NCBI GenBank assembly: GCA_964645775.1
Contig: CAZYBU010000009.1
Span: forward strand, 1 to 64,000
Length of the DNA stretch: 64,000 bases
Direction: 5' to 3'
Source of the DNA: CAZYBU01 sp964645775
GTDB lineage: Bacteria > Spirochaetota > UBA4802 > UBA5550
The notes below the pieces were generated by a model. That model had not been told where the DNA came from and searched no databases. It saw only the letters and a program-made list of their open reading frames with translations. The translations under genes were made by a program, and so were the position numbers. This document shows positions 42,508-51,381 of the stretch, piece by piece; positions within the stretch are counted from its first letter, which is position 1, and every line of letters begins with the position of its first letter.

Positions 42508-43224
42508 TTACCTTTTTACCTGCCTCATGATCCGGCTTGCCCTGTCATATTCACCCACGGCCCTGTATACATCGGCCAGCTCCCTTGCCACACCGGGATA
42601 GTTACAGTCTATCCGGCACGCCTCTTCAAGGAACCTCAGGGCCTTTTCATCATGACCCCGTTCACGATGTATCCGTCCGAGAACCAGATAAAGTTCAGGT
42701 GAGCTTTCACCCCGCTCCTTCGCTCTTCTCAGGGCTTCAAGGGCTTCATCCTTTCTTCCCCTGTGATAAAGAGAAATACCTTCTACAGCCAGGAGATCCC
42801 CGCTCATGACTCCATCATAGAGGCTCAGGCAGTGCACGACGTCACCATAGTAATCCATGCTGAATAAGAACAGGGCCGCCTCTTCATATAGATCGCTCGA
42901 CACGGCCCCCTTTTTCAGATAGTCCTGATAATGAAGGGCCGCTTCCTCCCGCTTCCCAACGCGCCTTGCGTCCCTTGCAAGTAGCACAAAAGGACGTTCG
43001 TCATCTGGGAAGAGGATGGTGTACTCCCGGGCTTTCTCCCTGAGTTCTTTACTTTTCTTATTACTGTAAAGCCTTCTCAGCTCGGAGAGCATCTCGTCCT
43101 GGCTTTCTCCGGATACATACCTGTGCCAGTACTGAACATATTGAGGATAGAGCTTCTCATGGTACTGCAGTGAGAGTAGAACGCTTCCCCCGACCAGAAC
43201 CGCTATAAAGAGTAACCCTTTCAT
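42508..43224 (-). CDS. Membrane-anchored TPR protein
   Basis: A 238-residue protein with an uncleaved or cleavable N-terminal hydrophobic segment (MKGLLFIAVLVGGSVLLSL) and about five TPRs from residue 45 on ('PELYLVLGRIHRERGHDEKA', 'YPGVARELADVYRAVGEYDR'). It is a protein-binding scaffold facing the periplasm. It leads the operon with the GAF-SpoIIE protein and zinc-ribbon protein, with a strong promoter right upstream, so a shared signalling role is plausible. Confidence 0.75.
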   Translation of the reverse strand: MKGLLFIAVLVGGSVLLSLQYHEKLYPQYVQYWHRYVSGESQDEMLSELRRLYSNKKSKELREKAREYTILFPDDERPFVLLARDARRVGKREEAALHYQDYLKKGAVSSDLYEEAALFLFSMDYYGDVVHCLSLYDGVMSGDLLAVEGISLYHRGRKDEALEALRRAKERGESSPELYLVLGRIHRERGHDEKALRFLEEACRIDCNYPGVARELADVYRAVGEYDRASRIMRQVKR

Positions 43225-43252
43225 CCAGATTCAATATTCTCCCTCTGACGGT

Positions 43253-43281
43253 ATCATAATCAAGAACAATTACGCTTTCAA
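43253..43281 (-). promoter_or_regulatory. Promoter of the TPR/GAF-SpoIIE operon
   Basis: On the minus strand TTGAAA (43281-43276), 17-base spacer, TATGAT (43258-43253): five of six at both boxes. The predicted start is about 22 bases before the ATG at 43224. Confidence 0.65.
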
Positions 43282-43379
43282 AGGAATTTATGGTTGCATA
43301 CAGAATATGTATAGCATTTTCTGTGAAAAATTTTTTCTTGTTTCCACTTTTAGACGTGTATATAGTAAAAGGAAATGAC

Positions 43380-43988
43380 ATGAAACAAATCATACAGACA
43401 GTAACTGTTACAACCCTTATTCTCACTAGCCTGCCTGTTTACGCCATTACAGGCGATGAGGCCCTCGCCCGCTTTCAGCAGAGAATGCATGGAATCGGCC
43501 GCATGACAGGCATCGTCTCATGGACCTCTCATACCGGGATGACCTATACCGGGAGTTTTAAATATATGAGCCCCGGCAAGATATACGTAAAGTTCAGCAA
43601 TCCCGGCGGAAAGGTTGTGGTCTCCAATGGAAAACGACTCTGGATCTATGACAGCAGAAGTAACATCTGCGGCGTACAGGACCTGGGTCGATCCGGTTCA
43701 GGAGGCATAGCCGGGATGGTGAACGGCTATATGGCTATAGTCGTCTCCCAGGGGAGCGGCGGCTATACCCTTAAACTGAAGAATAACGAGCGTACCTATT
43801 CTGAAATTATCCTTTATCTGGATGGCAGCTTTATGCTAAAGAAGGCTGTCCTCAAAACCACTGACGGAGAGGGCTTCAGTATAACCCTCAGGAACGTGGA
43901 TACCACGGCAGGAGTGGTAAGCAGCATGTTCAACTTCAATGCCCCGGCCAACAGCCAGGTGATCAAGAATCCCCTGAACATACGGTGA
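43380..43988 (+). CDS. LolA-like periplasmic lipoprotein carrier
   Basis: A 202-residue exported protein from the ATG preceded by AAAAGGAA (the longer open frame is rejected). Signal peptide ends near VYAITG. The mature domain is LolA-like: 'MTGIVSWTSHTGMTYTGSFK', then YMSPGKIYVKFSNPGGKVVVS, KRLWIYDSRSN and a late 'TTAGVVSSMFNFNAPANSQV' closing lid. It shuttles lipoproteins or lipids to the outer membrane; in LolA a Trp/Pro lid covers the cavity. It is followed after four bases by an outer-membrane barrel gene. Confidence 0.82.
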   Translation: MKQIIQTVTVTTLILTSLPVYAITGDEALARFQQRMHGIGRMTGIVSWTSHTGMTYTGSFKYMSPGKIYVKFSNPGGKVVVSNGKRLWIYDSRSNICGVQDLGRSGSGGIAGMVNGYMAIVVSQGSGGYTLKLKNNERTYSEIILYLDGSFMLKKAVLKTTDGEGFSITLRNVDTTAGVVSSMFNFNAPANSQVIKNPLNIR

Positions 43989-43992
43989 AACG

Positions 43993-44583
43993 ATGCGATA
44001 CTTCTCCCTTTTCACAGTTTTCATCCTGATGCTCCTCCTGACAACATCCGGTTTTGCCCAGGAAGGGAAAAAGGCGAGTGAGGAGAAGGAGCTTTTCTAC
44101 ACCTATATCGGCCCGATCGTCTCCGCGGGACACGCCCATATCTGGTATAATGACTGGATCGGCGCCACCTACAAGAAACAGCTTCTAAACGGATTTTTTA
44201 TCAGTGGCGGAGCGCTTCTGGCCGTTTTCGTAAAAAACCTGACCGGGAGCATCAGTATCCAGTATATCTACAGCTTTAACAGCAACTATCCGATTCAGCA
44301 CCTTCTTTATAAGATGAGCGGGAAATATCTCTTTCATATAAACGATCTCTTCAGTATAGGGGTGGGTGCCGGCGCTTATTTTGAGTCTCCCCCTTCGGAC
44401 CATGGATATCTGGGAGGAGCAGGCGCTCTGTTGCCCGTGGAATTTATCATTAATACTACATCCGAAACGCGCCTGATTATCGACGCTTTCGCACAGTTCG
44501 GATATTTCGGAAAGGGAAAGGATTCCCTGAAACTCGGATACGGCATTGATGTGGCCTTCGTCTTTAAAGTCGGACGTATCTAA
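43993..44583 (+). CDS. Predicted outer-membrane beta-barrel protein
   Basis: A 196-residue protein with a signal peptide (LMLLLTTSGFAQ) and, after residue 35, about eight amphipathic strands rich in Gly, Tyr and Phe ('FSIGVGAGAYFESPPS', 'RLIIDAFAQFGYFGKG', YGIDVAFVFKVGRI). The length and strand count fit a small eight-stranded barrel. It is coupled to the LolA-like gene and overlaps the comEC start by about 35 bases. Confidence 0.75.
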   Translation: MRYFSLFTVFILMLLLTTSGFAQEGKKASEEKELFYTYIGPIVSAGHAHIWYNDWIGATYKKQLLNGFFISGGALLAVFVKNLTGSISIQYIYSFNSNYPIQHLLYKMSGKYLFHINDLFSIGVGAGAYFESPPSDHGYLGGAGALLPVEFIINTTSETRLIIDAFAQFGYFGKGKDSLKLGYGIDVAFVFKVGRI

Positions 44584-46426
44584 TATACCGGTCCCCCCCT
44601 CCTCCCTTCCCCTCTTTCTGGCCGCCGCCGCCATAATCGAGGGGATAAACGGATTTTCGGGAACGGGTTCCGTTTTCTTTCCCTGGACAACGTCTCTTTT
44701 CGGGAGTCTGGCACTTCTCCTTTTTTGCAGGAGGATCGTTTCCATGGAGAGAAAGGACCGGTCCGGGGAACTCTTCCGTTCCCTTATCTTTATTCTTCTG
44801 GTTACCGTAATACTTATTTTTCAGGCTGGACGTTCCGCCGACCAGCCGGAAATGCGACCGGACAGAAAGGGGTCGCTCTGGGTGATAAAGGAGATCCACC
44901 CGGGGCGATACGACTCCCACCTGTACTGCCGCACAATGGAGAATACCAGGGCCACGCTCCTGGTCACCTGGCAGGGGGAGGAACGTCCCCGTATCGGCCA
45001 GAGGTTAGCCCTTTTCGTATCCCCCACGGATCTCCGGGAGAAGGATTCATCCTGGTCCCGGCATTTAAGGAGAAAGGGTTTTCGTTTCCACGCCTTCGTG
45101 GACGAAAGAACAGGTTCCATCTCCGGTGAGGGCGATGAACCGGGTATCCTTTCCCGGACACGGACGGAAGCAAGCCATTCCATCCACACACTCTGGAGCG
45201 GCCACGGGGCTGACCTCCTGGAGGCCCTTTTTCTCGGCGAACGTTTTGAACTTCACCCGACCGTCAGGGAGCAGTTTCGCAGAAGCGGTCTTATGCACCT
45301 TCTGGCCGCTTCAGGAATGCACGTCGGAATCATAATCGCGCTTCCCCTCCTTCTCGGCAGATTAATCGGTTTATCTCGTCCCTTTTACCTTTTGCCCGCC
45401 CTTCCGGCTGCCATTCTTTACTGTCTCTTTGCCGGGGTCCCCGTATCCCTGCTTAGGGCAACGGTTATGGTCGTTCTTCTTGCTTTTTCCCGTCTCTTCC
45501 CCGGAAGAAGTTCAGGTCACCAGATACTCTTTCTCGCGGCAACGATTCTTCTTCTCCTTGACCCTTCTGAACTCTACGGCCTCGGATTTCAGCTCACCTT
45601 CGCGGCCACCTTCGGAATCATAACCTGGTACAGACCCCTTTCCCACGCCCTGAGGCTCATCCCCCTGCTTCTCAGAGCCCCCCTGGCCCTGTCTCTCTCC
45701 GCCCAGGCGGCCATACTCCCTTTTACGCTTTACGCTCTTGGTGAGGCCAATCTTGCAAGTATACCGGCCGGTCTTCTGGCCTCACCTGTTCTGGCACCGA
45801 CCATGGTCACGGCCCTGGGGGCTCTCCTTCTAAAGAGTCTTTCCCTTCCGACAGGTTTACCGGTTGAAATAACCTCTGTTCTTCTTGATATTTTCATGAG
45901 CATAGCCCGGGTCGGCTCAGAAGCCGGGCTCCATCTGGTCTTTACCCGGGTCCCTCTACCGGTTCTGTTCCTCCCGCTGGTGATTCCGATTTTCGCAATG
46001 AAATCCATCTCACGATTCAGATGGGCCTTCCTCTCTCTTTTCATGGTTCCTCTTTTCCTCTACGCCTCCGCAGGCCCGGCCGCGCCGGGTCCCGTTGACA
46101 GTGCCTGGCTTTTACCGGGCGGAAAAGGTTCCACACTCTGTCTGTACCGTCAGGGAACCTTTATCGTGAGAGGTTCTCCTCTCCCGGACCGTACGCTCGC
46201 GGAAAAAAGCATCCGATCTCTCCAGCCGAAAAGGATCGTCCTGGAACCGGTTCTCCCCTCCATGGGGGACCTCTATCGATGGCAGAGCCTGGTACGAAGA
46301 CTTCCTGTCTCTGAATGCGTTTATCACTCTCCCCTGGAGGACACGTCCGCCCTGACAACCTTCATGAAGACCGTGAGCCGGGACAGCATTCCCCTCAAAG
46401 TTGTACCGGTCAGCCACGTGAAATGA
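44549..46426 (+). CDS. comEC: ComEC/Rec2-type DNA uptake channel, no complete nuclease domain
   Basis: About 625 residues from an ATG inside the barrel gene. Layout: N-terminal membrane helices (about 15-75), an OB-like extracytoplasmic segment (DUF4131, about 85-200), then the Competence channel domain (about 215-490) with LMHLLAASGMHVGI near 250 and multiple helices. The C-terminal 110 residues look like a shrunken metallo-beta-lactamase fold (SAWLLPGGKGSTLCLYRQGT) but lack HxHxDH, so the usual nuclease part is missing or decayed. ComEC moves single-stranded DNA across the inner membrane. No comEA or comF neighbours are seen. Confidence 0.87.
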   Translation: MWPSSLKSDVSNIPVPPSSLPLFLAAAAIIEGINGFSGTGSVFFPWTTSLFGSLALLLFCRRIVSMERKDRSGELFRSLIFILLVTVILIFQAGRSADQPEMRPDRKGSLWVIKEIHPGRYDSHLYCRTMENTRATLLVTWQGEERPRIGQRLALFVSPTDLREKDSSWSRHLRRKGFRFHAFVDERTGSISGEGDEPGILSRTRTEASHSIHTLWSGHGADLLEALFLGERFELHPTVREQFRRSGLMHLLAASGMHVGIIIALPLLLGRLIGLSRPFYLLPALPAAILYCLFAGVPVSLLRATVMVVLLAFSRLFPGRSSGHQILFLAATILLLLDPSELYGLGFQLTFAATFGIITWYRPLSHALRLIPLLLRAPLALSLSAQAAILPFTLYALGEANLASIPAGLLASPVLAPTMVTALGALLLKSLSLPTGLPVEITSVLLDIFMSIARVGSEAGLHLVFTRVPLPVLFLPLVIPIFAMKSISRFRWAFLSLFMVPLFLYASAGPAAPGPVDSAWLLPGGKGSTLCLYRQGTFIVRGSPLPDRTLAEKSIRSLQPKRIVLEPVLPSMGDLYRWQSLVRRLPVSECVYHSPLEDTSALTTFMKTVSRDSIPLKVVPVSHVK

Positions 46427-46482
46427 TTTATTATTACAATGCAGGATTTACTCCTTATCTTTATTTGCTATAAAAAAAATCG

Positions 46483-46562
46483 ATTATCCCCACCGCCGAA
46501 GAGGGGTGTGATAATCTTTCTTTCCTGTTTACACGTAAAAGCGTCTTCAGGTATAATTACTG
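46483..46562 (+). promoter_or_regulatory. Conserved cis element, copy B (hairpin plus downstream box)
   Basis: ATTATC (46483-46488) pairs with GATAAT (46510-46515), and CACC with GGTG inside it, around the loop GCCGAAGAGG: the same 33-base outline as copy A at 14489-14521 (27 or so positions identical). Twenty bases later come TAAAAGCGTCTTCAG and AATTACTG (to 46562), as in copy A. The element precedes the HATPase-HDOD gene by 61 bases. A TTTACA/TATAAT promoter pair is embedded in its downstream half. Confidence 0.6.
46528..46557 (+). promoter_or_regulatory. Promoter of the HATPase-HDOD operon
   Basis: TTTACA (46528-46533), 18-base spacer, TATAAT (46552-46557). The spacer contains the conserved TAAAAGCGTCTTCAG box, so a protein binding that box would control this promoter. 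Start expected near 46564, leaving a 60-base leader. Confidence 0.6.
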
Positions 46563-46623
46563 ATTGCAATTATCATAACAGGATCGATGATACGCCCAGC
46601 CATGGAGAGGAATCCAATATCAA

Positions 46624-48087
46624 ATGATCGATTCCACAAGGACCGTACAGGATTTCAATACTCAGGGAATTACACGGAGCTCTTTCAAGTATCCCTCGGA
46701 CGATACCCTGAACCAGTTGAACGCCGTCGTGGCGAAGATTCTCTGGCAGGAGGATTACGCCTTCCTCCTTGATTCAGTCATAACGGTTATGAGGGAACTT
46801 ATTCTCAACGCCTTCAAGGCAAACGCCAAGAGAGTTTATTTCAGCAAGAACAACGCCGACATCACCAATCCGGAAGACTATAAGCGCCTCATGCCGATTT
46901 TTCGCAGAGATGTCATCAACAATTATGAAAGCATCCTGCCTGACCTGAACCTTCACGATTACCGGATCATCGTGGAAATCAAAAAGTCCACGGATGGCAT
47001 TCTTTTTACTATTGTTAATAATATTGACATCCTAACTGGAGAGAAGGATCGCATCGAAGAACGGCTAAGCGTGGCGAGAGAAACGGATAATTTCACGGAC
47101 GCCTATGACAGGCTCTTCGATGACCATGAAGGGGCGGGTCTCGGTCTTCTCCTCACGATACTGCTTCTAAAGAATGCCGGTTTCCCCGTGGATCGCTTTA
47201 TCGTGACCTTTCACCATGGCTTTGTGCGCAGTTCCTTCCTGATTCCATCCCGGCTCCGTGACAAAACCCTGAAGAGTATCATTAGTGAAAAGGTGAGCAA
47301 TGAAATAGAAAGCCTCCCAACCTTTCCGGAATCGATCGTCGAGCTTCAAAGGCTCTGCCAGGAACCGGACATATCCATTGAGGAGGTGGCCCATCACGTT
47401 AAGCAGGACCCATCCATCGCTTCCGATGTCCTGAAACTCGCCAACTCCGGAGGGTTCCTGACAGGGAAGAGGATCGAGACCATTAATGAAGCGATCATGG
47501 TCATCGGCCTAAATACCCTCTCCACCCTTCTTATGGCGACAGGAGCAAGGTCAATTCTTGAAAAAAGATATAATCGATTTGAGCGTATATGGTCCCATTG
47601 TCTTAAGACCGGACGGTACGCTCGCAGGCTGGCCGAAATCTTTCATCGTCACGAGCTTCCTAACCGGGTATTCCTGGGAGGGATACTCCATGATATCGGC
47701 CAGATCGTTCTCCTTTCCATCGATCTGAAGACCGTAAACGTGATCTCCGAGTTGATAAAAAACAGAAAAATCCGTATTTCGACCATCATCGAAGAGATCG
47801 CCGTTGGGATGAGCCACTCCACCATCGGAGGACTCCTGGCCGAGAAATGGAACTTCCCCTCCTACCTGATCCAGTCTATCCGCCACCACCACACGCCCCT
47901 TCAGGCAGAGACAGGAACCATGGAGGTTGTTTACATAGTTTACCTGGCCAATATGTTCCTCGGTGTGGAGTCTAACAGGTACCAGTACACCTTTTTTGAA
48001 CCGGAAGTCCTCACCTATTTTGACATTATCGGGACAGAGGGTCTGGAACAGCTTCACAGACAGCTGAAAAGAGACGAGAGGCGATGA
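46624..48087 (+). CDS. Histidine-kinase-like ATPase domain fused to HDOD domain
   Basis: A 487-residue cytoplasmic signalling protein. The N-terminal 215 residues resemble a GHKL ATPase: MRELILNAFKANAKRVYF (N-box, about 58-75), a middle 'TIVNNIDIL' (G1-like) and GAGLGLLLTIL (G2 box, about 168-178), with no phosphoacceptor helix. Residues about 225-425 form an HDOD domain ('LPTFPESIVELQRLCQEPDI', 'IASDVLKLANSGGF', LHDIGQIVLLS). HDOD proteins are non-enzymatic signalling scaffolds often tied to c-di-GMP and motility. It is the first gene of an operon with a DUF115 motility-accessory protein. Confidence 0.83.
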   Translation: MIDSTRTVQDFNTQGITRSSFKYPSDDTLNQLNAVVAKILWQEDYAFLLDSVITVMRELILNAFKANAKRVYFSKNNADITNPEDYKRLMPIFRRDVINNYESILPDLNLHDYRIIVEIKKSTDGILFTIVNNIDILTGEKDRIEERLSVARETDNFTDAYDRLFDDHEGAGLGLLLTILLLKNAGFPVDRFIVTFHHGFVRSSFLIPSRLRDKTLKSIISEKVSNEIESLPTFPESIVELQRLCQEPDISIEEVAHHVKQDPSIASDVLKLANSGGFLTGKRIETINEAIMVIGLNTLSTLLMATGARSILEKRYNRFERIWSHCLKTGRYARRLAEIFHRHELPNRVFLGGILHDIGQIVLLSIDLKTVNVISELIKNRKIRISTIIEEIAVGMSHSTIGGLLAEKWNFPSYLIQSIRHHHTPLQAETGTMEVVYIVYLANMFLGVESNRYQYTFFEPEVLTYFDIIGTEGLEQLHRQLKRDERR

Positions 48088-49781
48088 CACGTCCCGGAGA
48101 ATATGAAATCATGGAATCCCGGTCAGGCCAGGAAAGTCTTATCTACCATGGCGAAAAGACCATACGGCTTCACTCTCTCTACGATCCCCTTAAGGAGGCG
48201 AAACGTAGCGTCGATTCCTTCAGGACGGGACGCTTTTCTCTGCTCATAGTATCCGGACTCGCCCGGGGATATCATGTACGGCTTCTCAGAGACCGTTTCC
48301 CCCACAAGATGATCCTGGTCCTGGAACGTGACAGGAAAGTTCTTGAAATCGTAACCGAAAGAGAACCGGATCTTCTGGGCAGGATCACGGTTGCGATCTC
48401 AGAGGAGGAGATGCTCTCTTACCTGGATGAAATAGAACCCGGCTCCTTCCGGGGTATTGCCCATTATGTTCACCGTCCCTCACTCGGGATCGATCCTTCC
48501 TTCTATGAAAATCTGTTATCCAGAGCAAAAGGATACATCTCCTCAAGGTTCAGTGACCTGATGACCCGGTTCGAATTTGAGGAACTCTGGCTCTCGAACA
48601 TCTTTCGCAACATGGAACGCTGTAAACGGGCAATACCGGTATCAGCCCTTTTCGGAAAATTCCGCGGCATTCCCGGCGTCATTGTCTCGGCCGGTCCTTC
48701 TCTCCGGAAAAACATTGAAAAACTCAAGGATTACCGGGATCGGGCCCTCATCCTCGCAGTAGATACCGCCTACCGGGCCCTTCTGAAGAGCGGAATACAA
48801 CCTCACATCGTCATGACCCTCGATGCCCAGAAGCACAGTTACAAACATTTCGGGGGCACCCTGAACGAGGAGACCCTTCTCTGCGCTGACCTGGTCAGTT
48901 ATCCTCCCATTATCCGGGACTATCCCGGTCCCCTGGCCCTGAGTACAACAGCGAAATATTATCAGGACAGAGAAGGAAACGAAAGAAGGGAATCGACACC
49001 GGGAACAGAATGGTTCGAGCGGCACATTACTCCACCCGGTGACATACAGTCTGGAGGTTCCGTCGCCACCAGCGCCTTCGACCTGCTGCTTAACCTGGGT
49101 TGCGCTCCCATTATCCTGGCGGGCCAGGACCTGGCCTACACCGGCCGGGAAATCCACATGAGCGGCACTCACCACAACGAGACCTGGATACCCACCCTTT
49201 CCAGGGTAAAGACCCTGGACGGAATCAATCAGGCCGTCATCCGGAAACGAAAAATTAAAAGGATAAAGGCCTATGGCGGAGAGGATACCGTTATCGCTGA
49301 TTTTGTCTTCGATCTCTACCGTCAGTGGTTCGAGGACTCCGCCTCACGGGTCCCTGTCTCAGTCATAAATGCAACGGAAGGGGGGGGACGACTGAACGGC
49401 ATCCCGGAGACCCCCCTGGGAAAAGCCCTTTCCCTCTCCGCAATGAGCGATCCCGGTTCAAAACTCCGGAGTATCGTCCGGAAAACCTCCTCTCTTGTAA
49501 CCGGTGACCTGAAAAAGGCACTTACACGGTTGCTAAATGAGTTTGAACGGATGGAAATGGAAATGGATTTTGATCCGGAGAAGGTCCTGGCCGCACCGGA
49601 GGGTCCCCTGTTCAGGCCCTACCTGAGAAAATCCGGATCTCTTTTGGCCAGGCATCAGGATGCTTCTCCCGAGGATGGAGGTGATGACAAAATCAGGGAA
49701 ATGGTCTCATCAGAAATCAAGCGAGCTATTAAAGAGATAGGGCCAAAGGCAAAGAGGCTCCTTGATTCCCTGGAAGAATGA
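48084..49781 (+). CDS. DUF115/MAF_flag10 family protein (motility accessory factor-like)
   Basis: A 565-residue protein. The central region (about 190-350) has the MAF_flag10/DUF115 motifs VIVSAGPSLRKNIEKLK, ILAVDTAYRALLKSGI, PHIVMTLD and the later 'GSVATSAFDLLLNLGC', 'ILAGQDLAYTG'. The fold is related to 6-hydroxymethylpterin kinase-like enzymes, and in flagellated bacteria such Maf proteins transfer nonulosonic acids to flagellin. Here specificity is unknown. Its start overlaps the HDOD stop (ATGA), which links signalling to surface or flagellar glycosylation. A helical C-terminal tail (about 450-565) is extra. Confidence 0.83.
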   Translation: MTRPGEYEIMESRSGQESLIYHGEKTIRLHSLYDPLKEAKRSVDSFRTGRFSLLIVSGLARGYHVRLLRDRFPHKMILVLERDRKVLEIVTEREPDLLGRITVAISEEEMLSYLDEIEPGSFRGIAHYVHRPSLGIDPSFYENLLSRAKGYISSRFSDLMTRFEFEELWLSNIFRNMERCKRAIPVSALFGKFRGIPGVIVSAGPSLRKNIEKLKDYRDRALILAVDTAYRALLKSGIQPHIVMTLDAQKHSYKHFGGTLNEETLLCADLVSYPPIIRDYPGPLALSTTAKYYQDREGNERRESTPGTEWFERHITPPGDIQSGGSVATSAFDLLLNLGCAPIILAGQDLAYTGREIHMSGTHHNETWIPTLSRVKTLDGINQAVIRKRKIKRIKAYGGEDTVIADFVFDLYRQWFEDSASRVPVSVINATEGGGRLNGIPETPLGKALSLSAMSDPGSKLRSIVRKTSSLVTGDLKKALTRLLNEFERMEMEMDFDPEKVLAAPEGPLFRPYLRKSGSLLARHQDASPEDGGDDKIREMVSSEIKRAIKEIGPKAKRLLDSLEE

Positions 49782-49878
49782 AACCTTTCCGATTTTCATT
49801 GATTTCCCTGTCCGCTTTACCGATATTTATACCAACAGGACTTCCGAACCAAACCCTTTTATTAAGACAGGTCCCTTT

Positions 49879-50712
49879 ATGAAGGAAATGTTCCATACAA
49901 TCATACCCGGGATTTCAATTTTTTTCATCTGCCTCATCCCGGTCTTCGGCGCCCTGGAGAGCAGTATTGACTGGAAGAGGGGACTTCTGATCGGTCGGGA
50001 AAAGGCATCGATCCATTTCTCCGAGAAGGGCACGCCGGTAGACAGTGTCTCTCTACGTCAGACATCCCTGAACCGCGCACGAATGAACGCCTACGACCAG
50101 GCCCGTGAAGGGGCCCTGCAGCAGCTTCTGGACCTGTCGCTCGACCTCCCCGTGGAGAACGGGATACCCCTGAGGGAATACCTGAAAAAGGACAATTCTC
50201 TGGTTCCTCGTCTTAACCGAACCATAGATGAATACGCCCGTTTCGTAAATTCTCCCTCTGATTTCCGTTCCGTGAGTTGCAGGGTCTCCCTGAGGATACA
50301 GGATATTATCCCTCTCTTCCCTTTTAGCTACGATAAACGCCCCTTTCCCCTCCCCGCCGACCTGGCCCTGGAAACGGAATATTCATCTCTGATCATCGAC
50401 GCCCGGGGACTGAATATTCGTCCCATGCTTTTCCCTGCCGTCCTTAACGAGGACGGACGAGAAATATACGGGAAGCAATTTATACGGATAGATAAAGCCC
50501 TGGATCACGGAATCGTAACCTACGTGTACAGTGAAAATGAAGCCGACAACCACTCTCTCCGCGGAGAACGTCCCTACTTTACGGCCGCCCTGAGGGGAGT
50601 GAAAGGGAACCCGGTCATCTCCCACAAGGATGTCCGCAGGATATTCAGCAGTTCCAGAACCAGGGAACAGTTAAAGAACTGCAGGGTAATCTTTATCATA
50701 AACAGGAAATAG
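49879..50712 (+). CDS. Exported protein, LPP20/FlgT-like
   Basis: A 277-residue protein with a signal peptide (IIPGISIFFICLIPVFG). The frame extends upstream but lacks a signal there, so the ATG at 49879 is preferred. The mature region begins with a helix containing 'NRARMNAYDQAREGALQQLL', a pattern of LPP20 and FlgT N-terminal domains, and continues with 'YSSLIIDARGLNIRPMLFPA' and 'VLNEDGREIYG', which strongly recalls the C-terminal LPP20 domain. Such proteins assist flagellar or envelope assembly. It lies directly after the DUF115 gene, which supports a motility-linked role. Confidence 0.65.
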   Translation: MKEMFHTIIPGISIFFICLIPVFGALESSIDWKRGLLIGREKASIHFSEKGTPVDSVSLRQTSLNRARMNAYDQAREGALQQLLDLSLDLPVENGIPLREYLKKDNSLVPRLNRTIDEYARFVNSPSDFRSVSCRVSLRIQDIIPLFPFSYDKRPFPLPADLALETEYSSLIIDARGLNIRPMLFPAVLNEDGREIYGKQFIRIDKALDHGIVTYVYSENEADNHSLRGERPYFTAALRGVKGNPVISHKDVRRIFSSSRTREQLKNCRVIFIINRK

Positions 50713-50713
50713 A

Positions 50714-51379
50714 ATGAATCCAATAACGGATATCCTTATTAAAGTACTCAAGGGGATCAACGATCTCATTAACCGGCTGGATCGCCAGTCCGTGGATGCC
50801 ATACGGAAGTCTTACATTTTTCTGATCTTCCTTATAGCCGTGACCCTGGGCATTGTCGCCTGGAACACAGGGAAGAAGAAGGCCACTATCGATTCTCCCC
50901 CAATAGCCGAGGTTACCAATGATGTCTTCCAGACAGACATCAAACGTGAACGTCCATCCTCTATTGAAGGAATCTTTGAAAGCGAGGTTCGCCTCATATC
51001 CCCTGATAAGGGGGAGAGAGAAAAGCTTGCTCTTCCCGCGAGGGAGAAGATTGAACCGGATGTGGAGATGGGAATAGTAGACATTTCACCCGGCAAAGAG
51101 AGAAGCGGAGAAAGAACCGTGAGGCAGGACACGTTACTCTATGAAGAAAGTCGATCAAGGGAGAGAGAGGAACCCGATGTAAGGCCTCTTCCCTCCAGGG
51201 AAATCACGGACGAAGAATCTCCCATCGAGGAGAACAGGTCGGGTATCAGAAACCGTGATGAGGGAACGGACCGAAAACAGCAGACCGATAAATCGAAAGA
51301 GAACAGGTCCCGGGTCATCCGTAGCCGGGAACCGGACACATCACCCATCGACAGCGATACCATCATAATTCGGGAGTAG
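50714..51379 (+). CDS. Single-helix membrane protein with long disordered charged tail
   Basis: A 221-residue protein. Residues 1-32 are cytoplasmic and amphipathic (MNPITDILIKVLKGINDLIN), then one transmembrane helix (about 33-52, SYIFLIFLIAVTLGIVAWN), then about 165 residues dominated by Glu, Arg, Asp and Ser with repeated RE/ES motifs, predicted to be disordered. No family recognised. It starts one base after the previous stop and ends two bases before the next gene, so it is a firm member of this operon, maybe a tether or linker protein for the TPR protein that follows. Confidence 0.65.
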   Translation: MNPITDILIKVLKGINDLINRLDRQSVDAIRKSYIFLIFLIAVTLGIVAWNTGKKKATIDSPPIAEVTNDVFQTDIKRERPSSIEGIFESEVRLISPDKGEREKLALPAREKIEPDVEMGIVDISPGKERSGERTVRQDTLLYEESRSREREEPDVRPLPSREITDEESPIEENRSGIRNRDEGTDRKQQTDKSKENRSRVIRSREPDTSPIDSDTIIIRE

Positions 51380-51381
51380 AC

